Source: Nymphaea colorata (lineage: Eukaryota; Streptophyta; Magnoliopsida; Nymphaeales; Nymphaeaceae). From it: a DNA stretch of 64,000 bases. This document shows, piece after piece, positions 12,740 through 25,500 of the stretch (the stretch's first letter is position 1; every line of letters begins with the position of its first letter). Made by a program: the position numbers and the translations under genes. Below the pieces are notes generated by a model that was not told the DNA's origin, did not search any database, and saw nothing but the letters and a program-made list of their open reading frames with translations. The stretch spans positions 12,265,214 to 12,329,213 of the forward strand of contig NC_045143.1 of the NCBI RefSeq assembly GCF_008831285.2. The letters are read 5' to 3'.

Positions 12740-13215
12740 TGTAAAGCAGAAGTCACTCATTAGCCTTGAGAAAACATTGATATGATCTACCTTAGTCTTT
12801 GATTTGACCAAGATATCATCAACATATGCATCCGCGAACTTGTGTATCTGATCATTAAAATATTACTCATTACCCATGGATAAATGTCCACGCATTCTTT
12901 AGTCCAAATGACTTAATAGTGTAATCAAATGTTCTCTTCAGAGTAATGAAATATGTCTTCAGTTGGTCGTTAGCTAACTTAGTATGGTTGTAATATGAAT
13001 ATCCATCCATAAATGAGAATATGGCATGCTCTGCCATATTGTCCACCAACAAATCAATATTGGATAGATGATAATCATCCTTAGGTGTAGTTTTATTGAA
13101 ATCCTGAAAGTCAATATTGATCATGGCTTTGTTATGTTTCTTTGGAATGACCACTACATTTGTTTACCACTCAGCATAGTCAATTGTTTGAATGAGTCTT
13201 CCTTCAACAAATTTT
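12740..13215 (-). pseudogene. gypsy reverse transcriptase fragment
   Basis: The frame near 13200-13160 gives KFVEGRLIQTIDYAEW, the conserved stretch before 'NVVxVPKK'. Then 13154-12870 gives VIPKKHNKAMINIDFQDFNK, PKDDYHLSNIDLLVD, FSFMDGYSYYN and FGLKN. After a break, ADAYVDDILVKSKTKVDH follows, with the catalytic YVDD at 12826-12815. The region covers the fingers and palm of the enzyme that copies element RNA into DNA. The 'GATYQR' that normally follows FGLKNA is destroyed by a frameshift. The sequence then leaves the family at about 12720. Confidence 0.85.
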
Positions 13216-13229
13216 GTAGGCTTCTTTGA

Positions 13230-14440
13230 CTTTCTCTTCTAACTGGAGATCAAGCATTGACAGTTTCTTCTTAACCAATTTGGCATTGGGTTTGAGAATG
13301 AGCCTGTGCTTTATCAATTTGGGGTCCAACCTTGGCATATCCTCATATGTCATGGCAAATACCTCCTTATGGTCTTTCAAAAATTGAAAGAGTATTTCCT
13401 TTTTTGCAGGATCCAGATTAGAACTAATCTAAAGAATTTTAGGATATTAATTTGTTCCAATGTTCCTCAATGAGATCATTCAATAAAACTTAAGGTAGAT
13501 CTTGTTCTCATGCTTGAGCAAACTCTAGCAATTCCTTCAAAGACAAACCTAAACCATATTGCAGATCAATTGTTTGGTTCCTTCATTCTTTTTTCTACCT
13601 ATGAATCTTCTTTGACCTCACTACGGGTTCTTGTCATTTGCATAGATGACCTTGCCAGTTTGGGACCAAATCAATCTTCCAAGTGCTGTTCCAGACAACA
13701 TGCCAATTCAAGTCCTGTTTGTGAAATGCTTTGCTTAGAAATCACATGCACAAGTGAATAGAACAAGAAATTCTAGACATGGAAGGAAGAGAGCAACAAT
13801 CTTTGGACATTAAAAAAAAGCATCTTTATTGATATAAAAGAAAAGAAATTAGTTGTCCTTGCATGAACTAACTCAAAGAAAGGAAAAGTGAACATGACAT
13901 TTAACATAGATGAAGGGACAAAACAAAGGAAATTGACATTTTAAAGAAAACAATATTCAAGGAAACAAGACTCTTGAGGTCCTCTTGACACTAATTCTAA
14001 TTGTTGGCCTTCGTTGGCATGATTACCTCCTTGTCTCTGCTGTCAAAATCATCTCGTTTATTGTTGAGCCCCCCTTGTGAAGCTGACCTAGCAAATCCAC
14101 TGGCTCAAGGTGGCCATCTTGCTTGGGTCCCAATCCCTTAAAGGGTTGATATCCTTGTCACAAAACCATGTAATATCTCATATGAATCTTTATAAATGCC
14201 TTCCTAAGTGGATGGTTATTAACAGCATTATCATTGATGTAATAAGTGAGTTTGGAAATGGTAGGTCCTTGCCATCGCACTACCAATTTTACTTGTTTTA
14301 TCAATTCATCCAAGTTAAAAGTTTTCAAGCTTTCACTAAGGACAACACAAAGTTTGACAGTGTTGGTGGGTCGAGGGATCATCAGTTGTGGAAGCCGTCC
14401 TTCTAGGTCTTCTATCAAAATGGTTGTGATCAAACCTTCT
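13230..14440 (-). other. Spacer between protease and reverse transcriptase of the gypsy remnant
   Basis: Includes about 13400-14100 with little coding resemblance. On the minus strand 'aataaa' is followed by a T-rich run (13831-13811). In Ogre elements an intron separates the gag-pro and RT-integrase frames, so this spacer may correspond to it, or may be decay or an insertion. A minus-strand frame at 14433-14158 is open but not recognised. Confidence 0.35.
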
Positions 14441-14445
14441 CTATT

Positions 14446-14664
14446 TCATTTTACACATTGATGCAACATTGAGGGCATGATACTGGTTGAGTGAATCTTG
14501 GGGGGACCAAGTAAGAGATTGTTTGAGGGCAGCACATCAACTATATAGAACACTAGCGGATGAGTAAAATAATTAATAGTAAAAGCATGATTATCATAAC
14601 CATAGATGGTTATCTTATCAAGTTCATATTCTTCAGCCTTGATGACAAGAGCTTTGGCAGTCAT
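14446..14664 (-). pseudogene. gypsy aspartic protease fragment
   Basis: The frame resembles the second half of retroviral-type proteases of Tat/Ogre elements. FYIVDVLPSNNLLLGPPKIH and then MPSMLHQCVKF match the family pattern 'F.VMD...YNLLLGRPWIHA..AVPS.LHQ..KF'. The active-site DxG segment lies upstream in the family and is not seen in frame. It would process the gag-pol polyprotein. It lies between the gag and RT remnants, as expected. Confidence 0.75.
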
Positions 14665-15299
14665 TTCTAATGTGATGTTCTAACTACTTTCTCCATCCAC
14701 CAAAACATGGGGAAAACTCTCAAGTTCGAACCAAGATGTGCATGGAAATGATGTAGAAGGAACATGAGTGAAGCTGATCATCACCTAGAAACATCACTGC
14801 TTCATTAGACATAACCAAATTTATTGTATGCTCGACTGCTTTAGTCATGGTGTCTGGCTTGACTTTGATTTTGCCCAGCAAATCATTCATTGTTCCTTGT
14901 GCTTTGGAGAAGACTCCATTAGCTTCAAAATTTACACATCATAGAACTTATTGATGGATTTTGGTTGTCAATCCTCAATAGCTTTAGAAGTCTCTAGCTG
15001 ATTAGCTATCCCTTTTTGCTTGTCTAACTATACAAACGATTATAGAATAGTATGAGCATGTGACGGCTTGCTACTAGTTGAATATGAAGATCGGTTTCCT
15101 CTCTCTGCTATTTTGCCCTCATGTCCTTGGCTCACATGCTCATCAATGCAAAGAATTCCACATGTATAACATCCCAAAAGTTTATTCTCGTATTGAAGAT
15201 TATAAAGAATCTTGAGAGACTCATAAAGGGGTTTTGTTAGGTGATTGGTTATCCTAGTTTTTAGCCTTTTTTGGATCATCATGTAGAGCAAATGCTAAG

Positions 15300-17215
15300 T
15301 GCTGGGTCTATAGCTCTTCTATGGTAATTGGCCTGATATTGTCTTGTGGGCAGAAAAGAAAGGTAAAGATGACATCAATGGAAGGCTTCTCATGATCTGG
15401 AAAGGGAATGCATATGGATTTCTATTTCTTCATTGTCTTCAATTGACAAATTAATCTTTATCTAGATAGTCCTAAATGAAATTATTTAGAACTAGACAAT
15501 CCTCAATGTCATGCTCATAAGTTTTGTGAAAACTTACAATATTTGTGCCTCTGACTACCTTTAAATTGAGGTGGATCAACCAATCTAGGAAGTTTGATCA
15601 TATTTTTGGCTAATAGAAAATTCATGATATCTTCCTACTTCTATTTAAGCAAGATAAACTTCAGGTTCTAGCTCCATTCTAAAAGTTTTCTTTCCGCAGA
15701 CTTGCTCTTGGAGGATTGACCCTTCTTTTGTGGCTTAGGCTTCTTTTCAGTCAAATTGCCTCTTTTTCTACTACTGTTACTAGGATTTTTACTATTGCTA
15801 CCACTACTTTGACTGCCTTTGCTCTTTAGAAGTATTCATTGCTCTTGGAGGATTGACCCTTCTTTTGTGGCTTAGGCTTCTTTTCAGTCAAATTGCCTCC
15901 TTTTCTACTACTGTTACTCGGATTTTTACTATTGCTACCACTACTTTGACTGCCTTTGCTCTTTAGAAGTATTCATAGAAATTAGATTGTTCATAGTTGT
16001 CTCTTACTCTCTTAAGATTTTTGGGAAGAATATAATGATACGGAACCTTCTCATATTTGGCCTCCAAATATTATGCCTTTTTTGTTAGCTCAATAAATGC
16101 ATGAGTAGGGTCAAGGCTATCAATCCCCTCCATGGCTAATTGAAATTGGCTATGATCTTAACAAGAGTGTGATCATCTGGAATTACTCTTTTTCCTTCTC
16201 ACTAGGCTTCTAATATTGACTAATTAAGTAATTGATTGAAGGTAAGTGTCAACATTGTGTTCAAACCTTTCTATACATTGGTTGATGACTTTGTCAAATA
16301 CGTGCAACTCAACTAGGTTGATGTTCCCATACACCAACATGTTGCGGCTCCTTTCCAAACTACAAGGGAAATATCTAAAGAGCACCCCATCATTGTTTCA
16401 TGACTGCATTCATTGAAGAAGTTGGCTAGATGAACAAGTGGATCAGTTTTTCATCATACTTAAATAACTTCTTAGGAAGGCCCTCTACATTGTAATTGCC
16501 TTCTACCACTTTGTAGAAGTCATCTTGGGAGCAGACCTTCTTTTTGGCTGCTTTATCTTAGAAAGCAAGCATCTTCCTCAATATCTCCTCAAATTTGGCT
16601 TGTATAGGGTCTACAAAAGGATTGTGAAATGGTCCCCATAATTCTACCTTCCTTGCCCTACTCAGCATTTGTTGGATTCTGGACGGTTCCTCCAATGTTG
16701 ATAGTTTCAGGGTTGATGACACCTCCCCCTATATTGAGATTCCTTGGACTAAACCTCGTCCAATTAGGTTCATATTTGTTGCCTCCCTGATTGTAGGTCT
16801 CGATGTTAGATGCACTTATACATGCATTCTCTGCATTGTTGAAACCCATCTCCAAATTAGCAACCCCAGTGTCATAATGAATATTTCCCAAATTTGGAAT
16901 GCCTACCATTGAACTATACTACCTGAAGCAAAGGAGTTCTCCAATCTCATGGATGACAGCATTGCTTCCCTGCTAAGGATACTTGCACCAGCTCCCCCCA
17001 TGGTGAAATTTTCCAGATTAAAGGATCTACCCATTGGATTAAAATATCAACTTCAGAGTTGAAGTTGCCTGTATTTGGAATTTCAGCTCCCAAAGTAGTG
17101 GAGGATTGCCTCTAATAGGAAGTAAACCATTCTATGTGAAGAATCTAATAATCATTCTTTGAAACCAGCCACAATCCATTGGACCAATGCCTGTTGTCTC
17201 ATTTCTAGGGGTGTG
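15300..17215 (-). pseudogene. gypsy gag remnant
   Basis: The N-terminal side (about 17205-17160) reads EMRQQALVQWIVAGFKE. The frame at 16909-16658 is a Gly/Asn-rich linker (MVGIPNLGNIHYDTG...). Around 16400-16200 broken frames give FPCSL, then VELHVFDKVINQ, RFEHNVDT and a little later DDHTLVKIIANFN, the core of a retrotransposon gag domain. Around 15990-15690 there is a lysine/serine-rich basic segment with KKPKPQKKGQSSKSK. At about 15560-15490 KYCKFHKTYEHDIEDC matches the 'CxFHxxxGHxTxxC' zinc-knuckle-like motif of these elements, with the Gly changed to Glu. Gag would form the particle that packages element RNA. Several frameshifts are present. Confidence 0.7.
15703..15976. repeat. 137-bp tandem duplication inside gag remnant
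   Basis: Units 15703-15839 and 15840-15976 match over 137 bp with only two differences that I can see (cctctttttc/cctccttttc and actagga/actcgga). The unit encodes the basic KKPKPQKKGQSS stretch on the minus strand. Because 137 is not a multiple of three, the duplication shifts the gag frame. Confidence 0.92.
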
Positions 17216-17220
17216 CAAGG

Positions 17221-20200
17221 TTGACATGGAGTCCTCACTTTCCTTGTTGTTATCCACTCCGGATTTATGTGGTAAATTTTTTTTCTAAGAAAGTTGGCAA
17301 TTTCATATTAGTGTCAAGTATTACCTATGGAGAGAAGAAAGACTGATAGAAGTTAAGTCATTGTAGGATAGACCGACACAGTATGGAGGATGTGGACTAA
17401 GGCAAGGGATGAATCTATGATGGCAGCTTGACGACATCTGAATCAGAATGTGCCTTCCATATATAAGCAAGATTGACAATGAGAAGGGAGACAATTGATA
17501 GATGGACTCATTGCCAAAAAATATGTTTTTTATTGATCAAAGATCATTTGTGAGTTCCCACAAGAAATATAAAGGTGAGTATATGTTTAGAACTATTCCA
17601 TGTGAATGGTCATATGAAACATTGCAAAATTTTCCATATACAACCCATTCAATCATAACAAATCACAAAAAACTATAACACATTTAATCATATTTGAACT
17701 AGCAAGGGCTATTGTCATGAAACACGATATGAACCAAGTCTTGTCTCCTTTACGAATCCAAATGCAGGTTTTGAAATACAATATGATTTTACATTGTTAA
17801 AAAAAAAACATAAATAAGGATGGATGAACATATAATCAAAACTATCTAACATTCTAGATGCAGAAGAGAATATGAGGGTACATCTAGTGACAAAATTAGA
17901 TTATAGCACTCTTGGCATCTAAGCAAAGATAGACTATGCATTAGAAATCAGTTTGATCTTGTAAAACTCGGATTTGGCAGTGAATCGACAAGTCGAACAT
18001 AGGTTACTACAAAGCAAGAAAACTAGAAAAAGGATTTGGAGTGTTTACTTAGGCTAGTTCAAAAACATGGTTTTTGATGTGAAATTTGCTCCGAAGACTC
18101 TCTGTATATAGAAAAATCTAACCTAGGCGGTAAATTTGAAAAACAACTTCAGATGAGTGAGATACAAGATGATAAATCTATGGCACAAATCACAAACTAC
18201 AGAAAATAGAACAGGATTGGACTGCCTAAACAAACACATTTGGAAAAGTGAAAACCTTACCAAATTAACTCAGTTTGATCTTAAAATCAGTGAGCAGGTT
18301 CTTTGTATACTAAAAACCCAACATACTTCATAGATTTGAAAAACATGTATGGAGTAAAAGTCATGATATGACAAAGTTATTATAAAAATATAAACAACAT
18401 AGGCAACTGTAGACCAATATGATCAAAAAATTTGTTTCATGAGTACATTTGGTGAGGTAGATAGGAAATCTTTTGGCTGGAATTTTGGGGATAGACTCTC
18501 AAAATTAGAAAAAATGAACACTTAAAGCTCAAGAAAATCATAAATAGATAAAGAGGTATAACATTGCAAAGTTGATGAAATTGCACTTTATCAAAAACTT
18601 GTAGAAACTTGCTGCAGAACCGTATCTCTATTTCATTGTTTCAATAATGGCTCAAATTAACTTGGATTGTGCTAAAACTTGGTGGAGAAAAATTAAACAT
18701 AGAAAGCTAACCACAGATTTTATAGAATGCAAATTGGAGTTACTAAACACAAGTTATGAAGTTCACAAATTAGACAAATTTCCTGACTCGATTTCTACCA
18801 CTTGAAAATTGTAGAAAGCAGGCTTTAGAAAGAACAACTAAATGTAGGGCCAAAGGGGCTTACAATTTGATAAAATTTTGGAGGAAAAAAGTAGACACAT
18901 AGATATGTGATTTTTATAGGTTGCAAACACAGTTTGTAGTTTCAGGGAGGCAAAATCTTGAGGTCAATCAAAAATTTAGATGCTTTAGCAAACAGATTTT
19001 TGCATGGACTAGCAAACTTAAACTATAGATCTTACTAGAAGCTAACATATAAGCACACAATAGATTGCAAACACTAGGTTTTAACATACTTAAACTAATC
19101 ATGAAGGAAAACAACATAAATTATGCAGGCATGTACATGCAAACTAAGCACAACATAAACAAAACATGTAGAATCTAAGGTATAGATGAGCTCTACATGA
19201 ACTAAACCGATGGAATGTAGTTCTACATTAAAAAACATTCATAGTGTATGGCATAATTAAAGGAACAAAACAAAGAGAGCAAAAACTTGCAAAAAGTAAA
19301 ATAAACCACGATGGGGAACATGCATAAAGCCTCTATAAAGAGCTTCAATGCATGCACACACAAATAAGAGAAGAAGAAAGACAACTAACTTATAGAAGAA
19401 AGATAGAGATTGGGAGATCATGGACTAGAGAGAGAGAATGGGAAGATGAGAGGGAAGGGGAAGAGAGAGATAGCAGGCACTTTCTTTCTTCTTGTTCTCT
19501 TATTCTTCTTCTCGTCTCCTTTCCAACTAAAAACTTTGAAACTCCATCAAAACCAGCACAGAGAACAACTTAGGATGAGATCTAAATAAGAACTAAAATG
19601 GAAAAGAAAGAGAAGGAGCATACCTATGCAGATATCAACTTAGGAAGAGATTTTTTGGACATCCCCTCCGATTGATTAGTGGTATTCTTATAACATTTTG
19701 AAGTCTTCAAATGGGGTGAGTAGCAGCCCTAGGAGCTCTCTAGCATAGAGCTTAGAAAAAGATGCTAAACCCTAGAATCAAGGGCCAAGATTAACTCTAG
19801 AAACTCTAAAAGGTGAATTTTTTACAAGTGTTCTTAGAGGATTTCTAAAGCACACATGTTTGATGTCCCACAAAAATTATGAAAGACAACTATGTGCCAA
19901 GTGTCCTCTTGGAAATTCTAAAATATACATTTGCGCCAAGTGTCTTAGCTCAGGTTTTGATATGTGTCACATTTGTTCGATCTAGATCTTAGATTCAGAT
20001 TCAGATTCAGATCCAGACCAAAATATGGATTGGAATGTGGATCAAAGATCTAAAGATCTGAAATTGAGATGTAGACCCAAAATCAAAACAAATTTTAGAT
20101 TTGACATATGATATCTGGATCAAAAAATTAAGCTTGTGCTCCCAAACTAGGCTTAGTCTAGGTTAAGTGGTCTCATACTCAATGCTTGTGAGTTTTGACT

Positions 20201-21600
20201 TGCACTTGATCTAGGTTTGAGCTTAGCTAGATACATGTTAGCGTCAGCTCAAATGAAACTACGTTTAGTTCTAATTAAATTAGCTCAGCTAGATTCAAAC
20301 TTGGGTTAGCTCATACCTAAGCAGGCTCAAGCCCTATATGAATATTATTGGGCTTAGGTCTGGTATAGAACAATCGTAAGTTATGTTCATGTGGCATCAT
20401 TCATTGGTTTACACAAAAATAATTCATGTATGAAAAAATAATAATTTTACCCCTGGTGTAGAAGCTGGCTCTGTGAGCTTGGGTGGGCAATCTGGCTATA
20501 TTGGGTCATTGACTAGACTCGGTATAGGAGGCATGTTAGGTTTGATTAGAAAATCCCCTATTTGCCCATCCAAAATCAAGTTTTTCTATAAAACCATGGA
20601 TATGAAAATTGACTAAAGAAATGGAAATGTCATGGGTAAAATGGGAAGCGAAGATTCTTGGTTTGTTTATGGGAACTAAGAATAGTAATACTCTTTTTGA
20701 GTAATGCTAAGTTCATTTGTGCAATCAGAATAAAAATTGGCATTCTAGATCTCTCAAAAATCAACTCAGAGGTCATTAATGATAGTGTGCAAAAATGGAC
20801 ACTCCAGGAGTGACTGAAAAGATAAATTATGCTTAATCTATGGTAGAATTATTCACACTAAAAGCAAGAATGCTTAGATCCATTACTAAAAAGTATGATT
20901 GCTGCTCTGTTTGGGCCCACTCACTTGATACAGACAGAAATGGTAATCAGAAAAGCGTAAATGGGGGGGGAAATGATATGTCATTTTTTAGAAATAGCTG
21001 CTCTAACACTAGAATTTAGAGTAGAAAACTAAAAATGGACTTGAAATACTCAGATGGTGCTGAATAGATCATATAGGCGTTTGGTCAGGTCTGTAGGTGG
21101 TCTAGTGAAAAAAAATGGTGAAAATTTACAGAAACGGGCCATTTTTGAACTATTTCAAATTGAATTTGAGCTTAGAAATTTGTCTTGTTGATTCCAAGTG
21201 ACTTGTAGAGAAGTAATCTAATTGGAATTATGGTAAACAATTCTCAAGGTTTACAAAATTATTCTGTGAAATGGAACAAGAAGGGGAGATTTAGGGGCAA
21301 AATTACCATTTATCTGGCTCACGAGAACCTAATCAATTTGGATTCTGGTATTTGATGTCTAGGGTATATGATTTGTTCTTGGTGCAGTTCATGGCCTCTA
21401 TTTTTCAATTCATCATGGAAAAGCTGGTTCAAAATCCCATTTATAAGGTGTAAAATGTTAATTTTTGCCTGTAAAAATTTAGGGGTTGTTCATAGCAACC
21501 AAAAAAAACAAATAATGAAAGAGATAATTAGTCAAGGCTCAATCATCAACAATAGGAGGTGGGTTGCACTACATTCCACTATCCCTTACAATCCTATGAC
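17221..21600 (-). repeat. LTR/leader-like non-coding block of gypsy element
   Basis: No gene is seen. The block holds loosely tandem segments of about 200 bp (roughly 18.05-19.0 kb), then a purine-rich stretch (19370-19475, GAGAGA-rich), then 'agatctaaagatctgaaattga' type words (19980-20110). From 20.1-21.6 kb its order of words matches 34.4-35.8 kb, for example 'ttttaccc...gggcaatctg' at 20450 against 34890. It lies on the expected 5' side of the minus-strand gypsy remnant, so it is probably its LTR and leader. Ends were not resolved. Confidence 0.45.
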
Positions 21601-22319
21601 ATAGCTACCTTTGGGAACATAGAAAGGTGCACAAATAGCTTCCAATTATGATGTGTCAACCAGTATATCCCAATCCACTAAGGTGACTTCTAGTCAAACT
21701 CTAGAATTGCTCCACGAGTCAGTAGAGGATAGTAGTCTTGTTGCCTTTGAGAAAACTAGTGATGTCATCATTTTGGATATAATCAACAATGAACAATGGT
21801 CCTAACAGTGAGTATTCACCCTTCTGCATTTATGTGTAGTGTGGATGAGTAGCGTGTTAATTGAAGAAATCACACATGAGGTTCTCCTCATGCAACTCTT
21901 TTATCATCCTATGATACTACCTAATCTGAAGGAAAAACAAATCTACACATCTAAAAGTATGAGCTAGGGTACCACATGCCCAAAGAACCATGACTATAAT
22001 GCGATTGTGCAACTCTTTATGATATCAGCCCCTCCAATCACAAACTAGGATAGTCCTCTATAGAGAAAACTAAGAGGCATATAGAAACTGACAAAAACTT
22101 CATCTTCTTAGTGCCTCATCGTCTGCAGGTCAGTAACTCTTTTAGTTACCAACTTTCTCAATACACGTTTTATAAGTCAATGTACTTCTCGCCATCTTCT
22201 TCAACAATGTTATAAGATTTGGTACTATCAGGTGGTACAGTAATTCCATCTTGTTTCTTTCAGATTTGTTGACAAGAAAGTGCAGCACTATGGGATCGTT
22301 AGGGTGACCAGTTGGCTCT

Positions 22320-22440
22320 AGAAGGCCCATTCTATAAACTCATAAAAAAAGTTTGTCATCTCTCTCCATGGAAACCAAAATGTGCATGTGTGAGAGTTCC
22401 AATATTCCACAAGGGCATGAAGCAAGTTACCATCAACAAA
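22320..22440 (-). pseudogene. Plant-mobile-domain-like fragment
   Basis: An open minus-strand stretch reads LLHALVEYWNSHTCTFWF, then PWREMTNFF. This resembles the 'L..ALVERWDPxTHTFxFPxGEMT' opening of the plant mobile domain (aminotransferase-like, MAIN/MAIL1 family), which is known in host proteins and in plant Ty3/gypsy and Mutator-like elements. The downstream frame (22330-22142) is open but not clearly homologous. It has the same orientation as the gypsy remnant about 5 kb to its left. The call rests on one motif of about 30 residues. Confidence 0.4.
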
Positions 22441-22449
22441 ATTCTTCCT

Positions 22450-25400
22450 ATTTCAATTGTTAATTCCAAATCACACTTGGCCAGGTAATCTGGCTTTATA
22501 CATGACAACTCATGCTCCCATCTAACATACCATGCTGAAACATGTAGCTAGATCTACTGGGAGAGTGATCCTGACTTGTGGGATCAGTGGAGTATTGGAT
22601 ATCATCAGGGGGAAAGGCTGCCATCTTGACAAGAGCCAATATCATCAATGTGAATGCAATGACAAGTTTGAAGAGAGATACATGGTAACCAGACTATGGA
22701 GAGATAACACTAATATAGACAACAATGGCTATTTGGGAACAGTCTAATAAGATGTTGTCACACATATTAATGAAGGGAATTGGAGAGGTTTTCGGAAAAG
22801 GATTCCTTGATGGTTTTGGAAAGGCAAAGTGAGGACCATTTGGGAAGAAGATCTAGGCTTTGGGAAGGTAACAAGAGACGATTGATAAAAAAATCAATGT
22901 GCAATCAATCAAGCAAACATAACAGCATTTGAGGATATGCACTTATGACACACTTCCTAGAGGCTGACTTCTAGCAAACATAGTTTGAAAATGAATTGGA
23001 CTCCTAGTATGACTCACGGTTTCAAAATTCACAATTCATCCAAAATCAAGATATACCTATATACCTGAATTCAATATTCAATGTACACAGGGTAGACTCT
23101 TCCAAGGGTTCTAAGGTTAAAATGACTTTTTGTTACCTTAGGTACTTGCCAATATACGACCATCTATGTGTTGTGCTATTAACAAGGGGTCATCAACCCA
23201 CAGTGGCCCAACATTGAGGTTCACCCTCACCCCATGGTGTGTGAGTAAAACCAGCAATATAATGGCAAACATAAAAATAGGTAAGGGTGTTTTGAAAATG
23301 TAGACACAGGACTCTAAATGTAGTAGGCCTAAAAGAGATTAACATATTGAGGTGAGAAGCATACACTAGCAAACATGAGATCAAACAACACGTAGATTGA
23401 GGAATAGTTAGGTTTATCCCATTGTCATACATATCAAGAGATTTTTAAAATTCTTACAATATTTATGAAAAACAAGGAAAACTAAAATATTAGGAAAATC
23501 TCACGAGATTTTGAAAAGCTTGGCAAAAATGAATATCATGTGAGTTTTTGATATTTTCTGTTAGTTTCTCACTAATTTTATTTTTTCTCATTTTTAGCCT
23601 TTGTACTTTTTTAAGTTTGTAGAAAATTTTCTAACAATTTTCTCGAGAAAAATTATTATGCCAAAAAACTGTTTGGGAAAAATTTTGCCTTTATTTTTCT
23701 AAGAGCAATATTGGTATCGATGGTTTAGCCTAGCTAGTGAATCATACAAAGTCCAATCATTCATAAGTACCAAAAAAAACAGAGACAAACCATATATGTA
23801 AATGCAATGCTGGCTATGCGATCTTTGGGGCTTTAACGATAACAAAAAAAAGGATGTCGACATAAAATGTAAGAAATGAAAAGTTAAATATTAAACAGGT
23901 ATAGTTCAATTGAAAACCTTGTACCAATTGATGAAAAAAGGAATTACTCTCTGCCAGCACGAAATAGAGATAGAGACGAGATCCATTCTCTTAGTATGAG
24001 AATTAATTGTTCTCAATGGCGTAGCAGTAACCAACCCAAGGTGCAAAACTGTCAAGTTTATTGCTTAAGATGCCTATATATTATGCTTCAACCTAAAGAA
24101 CAGTGTGAGCACACAGTGCATAAGATTATAAGTGACTCTTAGGTTGCGGTAACAAAGTTGATCAAAATAACCCTATCATCATTGGGTCGTGGCATATAAT
24201 TATACCCTAAATGATTTATGCAACGCAGTGTTAGAAAACAAGTTTGAAAGAAAAATTGAAAATGACTTTTAAAAATATTTGGAAATCATGTAAAAGAACT
24301 ACATTTTGGAAAATTATTTGGAAAGCAATTTGGAAAAGAACATTAGAAATTTTAGAGAAAATTTGAATTTTCAATTGAAGACCTTTTAAAGATATAATGC
24401 GAAATTTCTGAAAGCGCCTTCAAACATATCAAGGCACTTAACTATCTTCACGCAACATCTTCAGGCAACTACTCGAATGGTGACAAACCCAATTGATCTC
24501 TAGGAGGATTGTACTTTATGTAAAATGCGTTTGTGACCAAGATATGAAGAAACTGAAATCCAAAGCATGTGTGATGCATGATAAATCATTTGGCACAGTA
24601 AAAATAAATTATACACAATGCATATCTAATTTAGAACAAGATAAACACAACAAAAGAATATATGAAGCAAAGATACATATGCAATTTGGAATTGTTTAAC
24701 GACAAATGAATGTCATGGAAAAAGTTCCTTTGTTGCACTTTTGTTTTCCTCAATGCATTCTGATAAGCTAAATGCATGCATGAATGGAATATGTAACACG
24801 ACATAACATAAATGATATGCAAAGACTAAATGTTGGACTCAGATGACTAAATTAACAATAACATAATGAAAGAACATGCTAAGTATGTGAAGAAAGTGAT
24901 AAACAATGAAAATATGCAATGAACTCAACTAAAACTTATGACGGATGCATGTGGAACACCCTATACTAGGCTTGCTATGACATAGTTTGACATAGAGACC
25001 AAGAAAAAAACCTAAGTAACAAACATGGGTGAGACATAAAACAAGACGAACATTTTCCTAAAGACATGTGGATGTTGTCTCTAGATGGCAATCACACTTC
25101 ATATAAGTAAACCTAGCTAAGAAGTTAGATGAGAACTACGTATTTAGAAAACTACATAATATGAGCATAACAAAACAAAATGGCTGGAGAACCTTGTGAA
25201 GGTGACTAACATGAAACTCAATTGAAACATAATGGACATGTGGACAGTGTCCTCATAAATGATGACATGTGAAAACATGCCTAAAACACAGAAGTGAGAA
25301 TGGACAAGTAAGACTACCCTTAACTTGTTACAATGTGGAACATGTTAAACACCAATTTTGGAGCATAGACATAGAATGCATATGAAACTAGCTTAGATTT

Positions 25401-25500
25401 GCAAGAAACTCAACTTGATCATACTAAATGCATGAATTGTACCCAAGTGATAGAATCAAGGATATCTATCCAAATCTAAAGCTTGAGGTCAAACCAAGAT
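22450..25500. other. Repeat-derived AT-rich sequence, no gene seen
   Basis: No conserved motif in any frame. Purine-rich, A-rich sequence on the plus strand. Confidence 0.4.

Larger units (their letters stand above)
12720..17220 (-). mobile_element. Truncated Ty3/gypsy retrotransposon, Tat/Ogre-like
   Basis: On the minus strand the order is gag (about 17215-15300), aspartic protease (about 14665-14450) and reverse transcriptase (about 13215-12740). This is the gypsy order. The RT has the Tat/Ogre/Athila-type spacing 'PKDDYHL...FSFMDGYS' and YVDD. The coding match stops at about 12720, with no RNase H or integrase, so the 3' half is missing. Stops, frameshifts and an internal tandem duplication (15703-15976) show it is inactive. 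Flanking LTRs were not delimited. LTR-like sequence lies to the right (17.3-21.6 kb), the expected 5' side. Confidence 0.8.
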
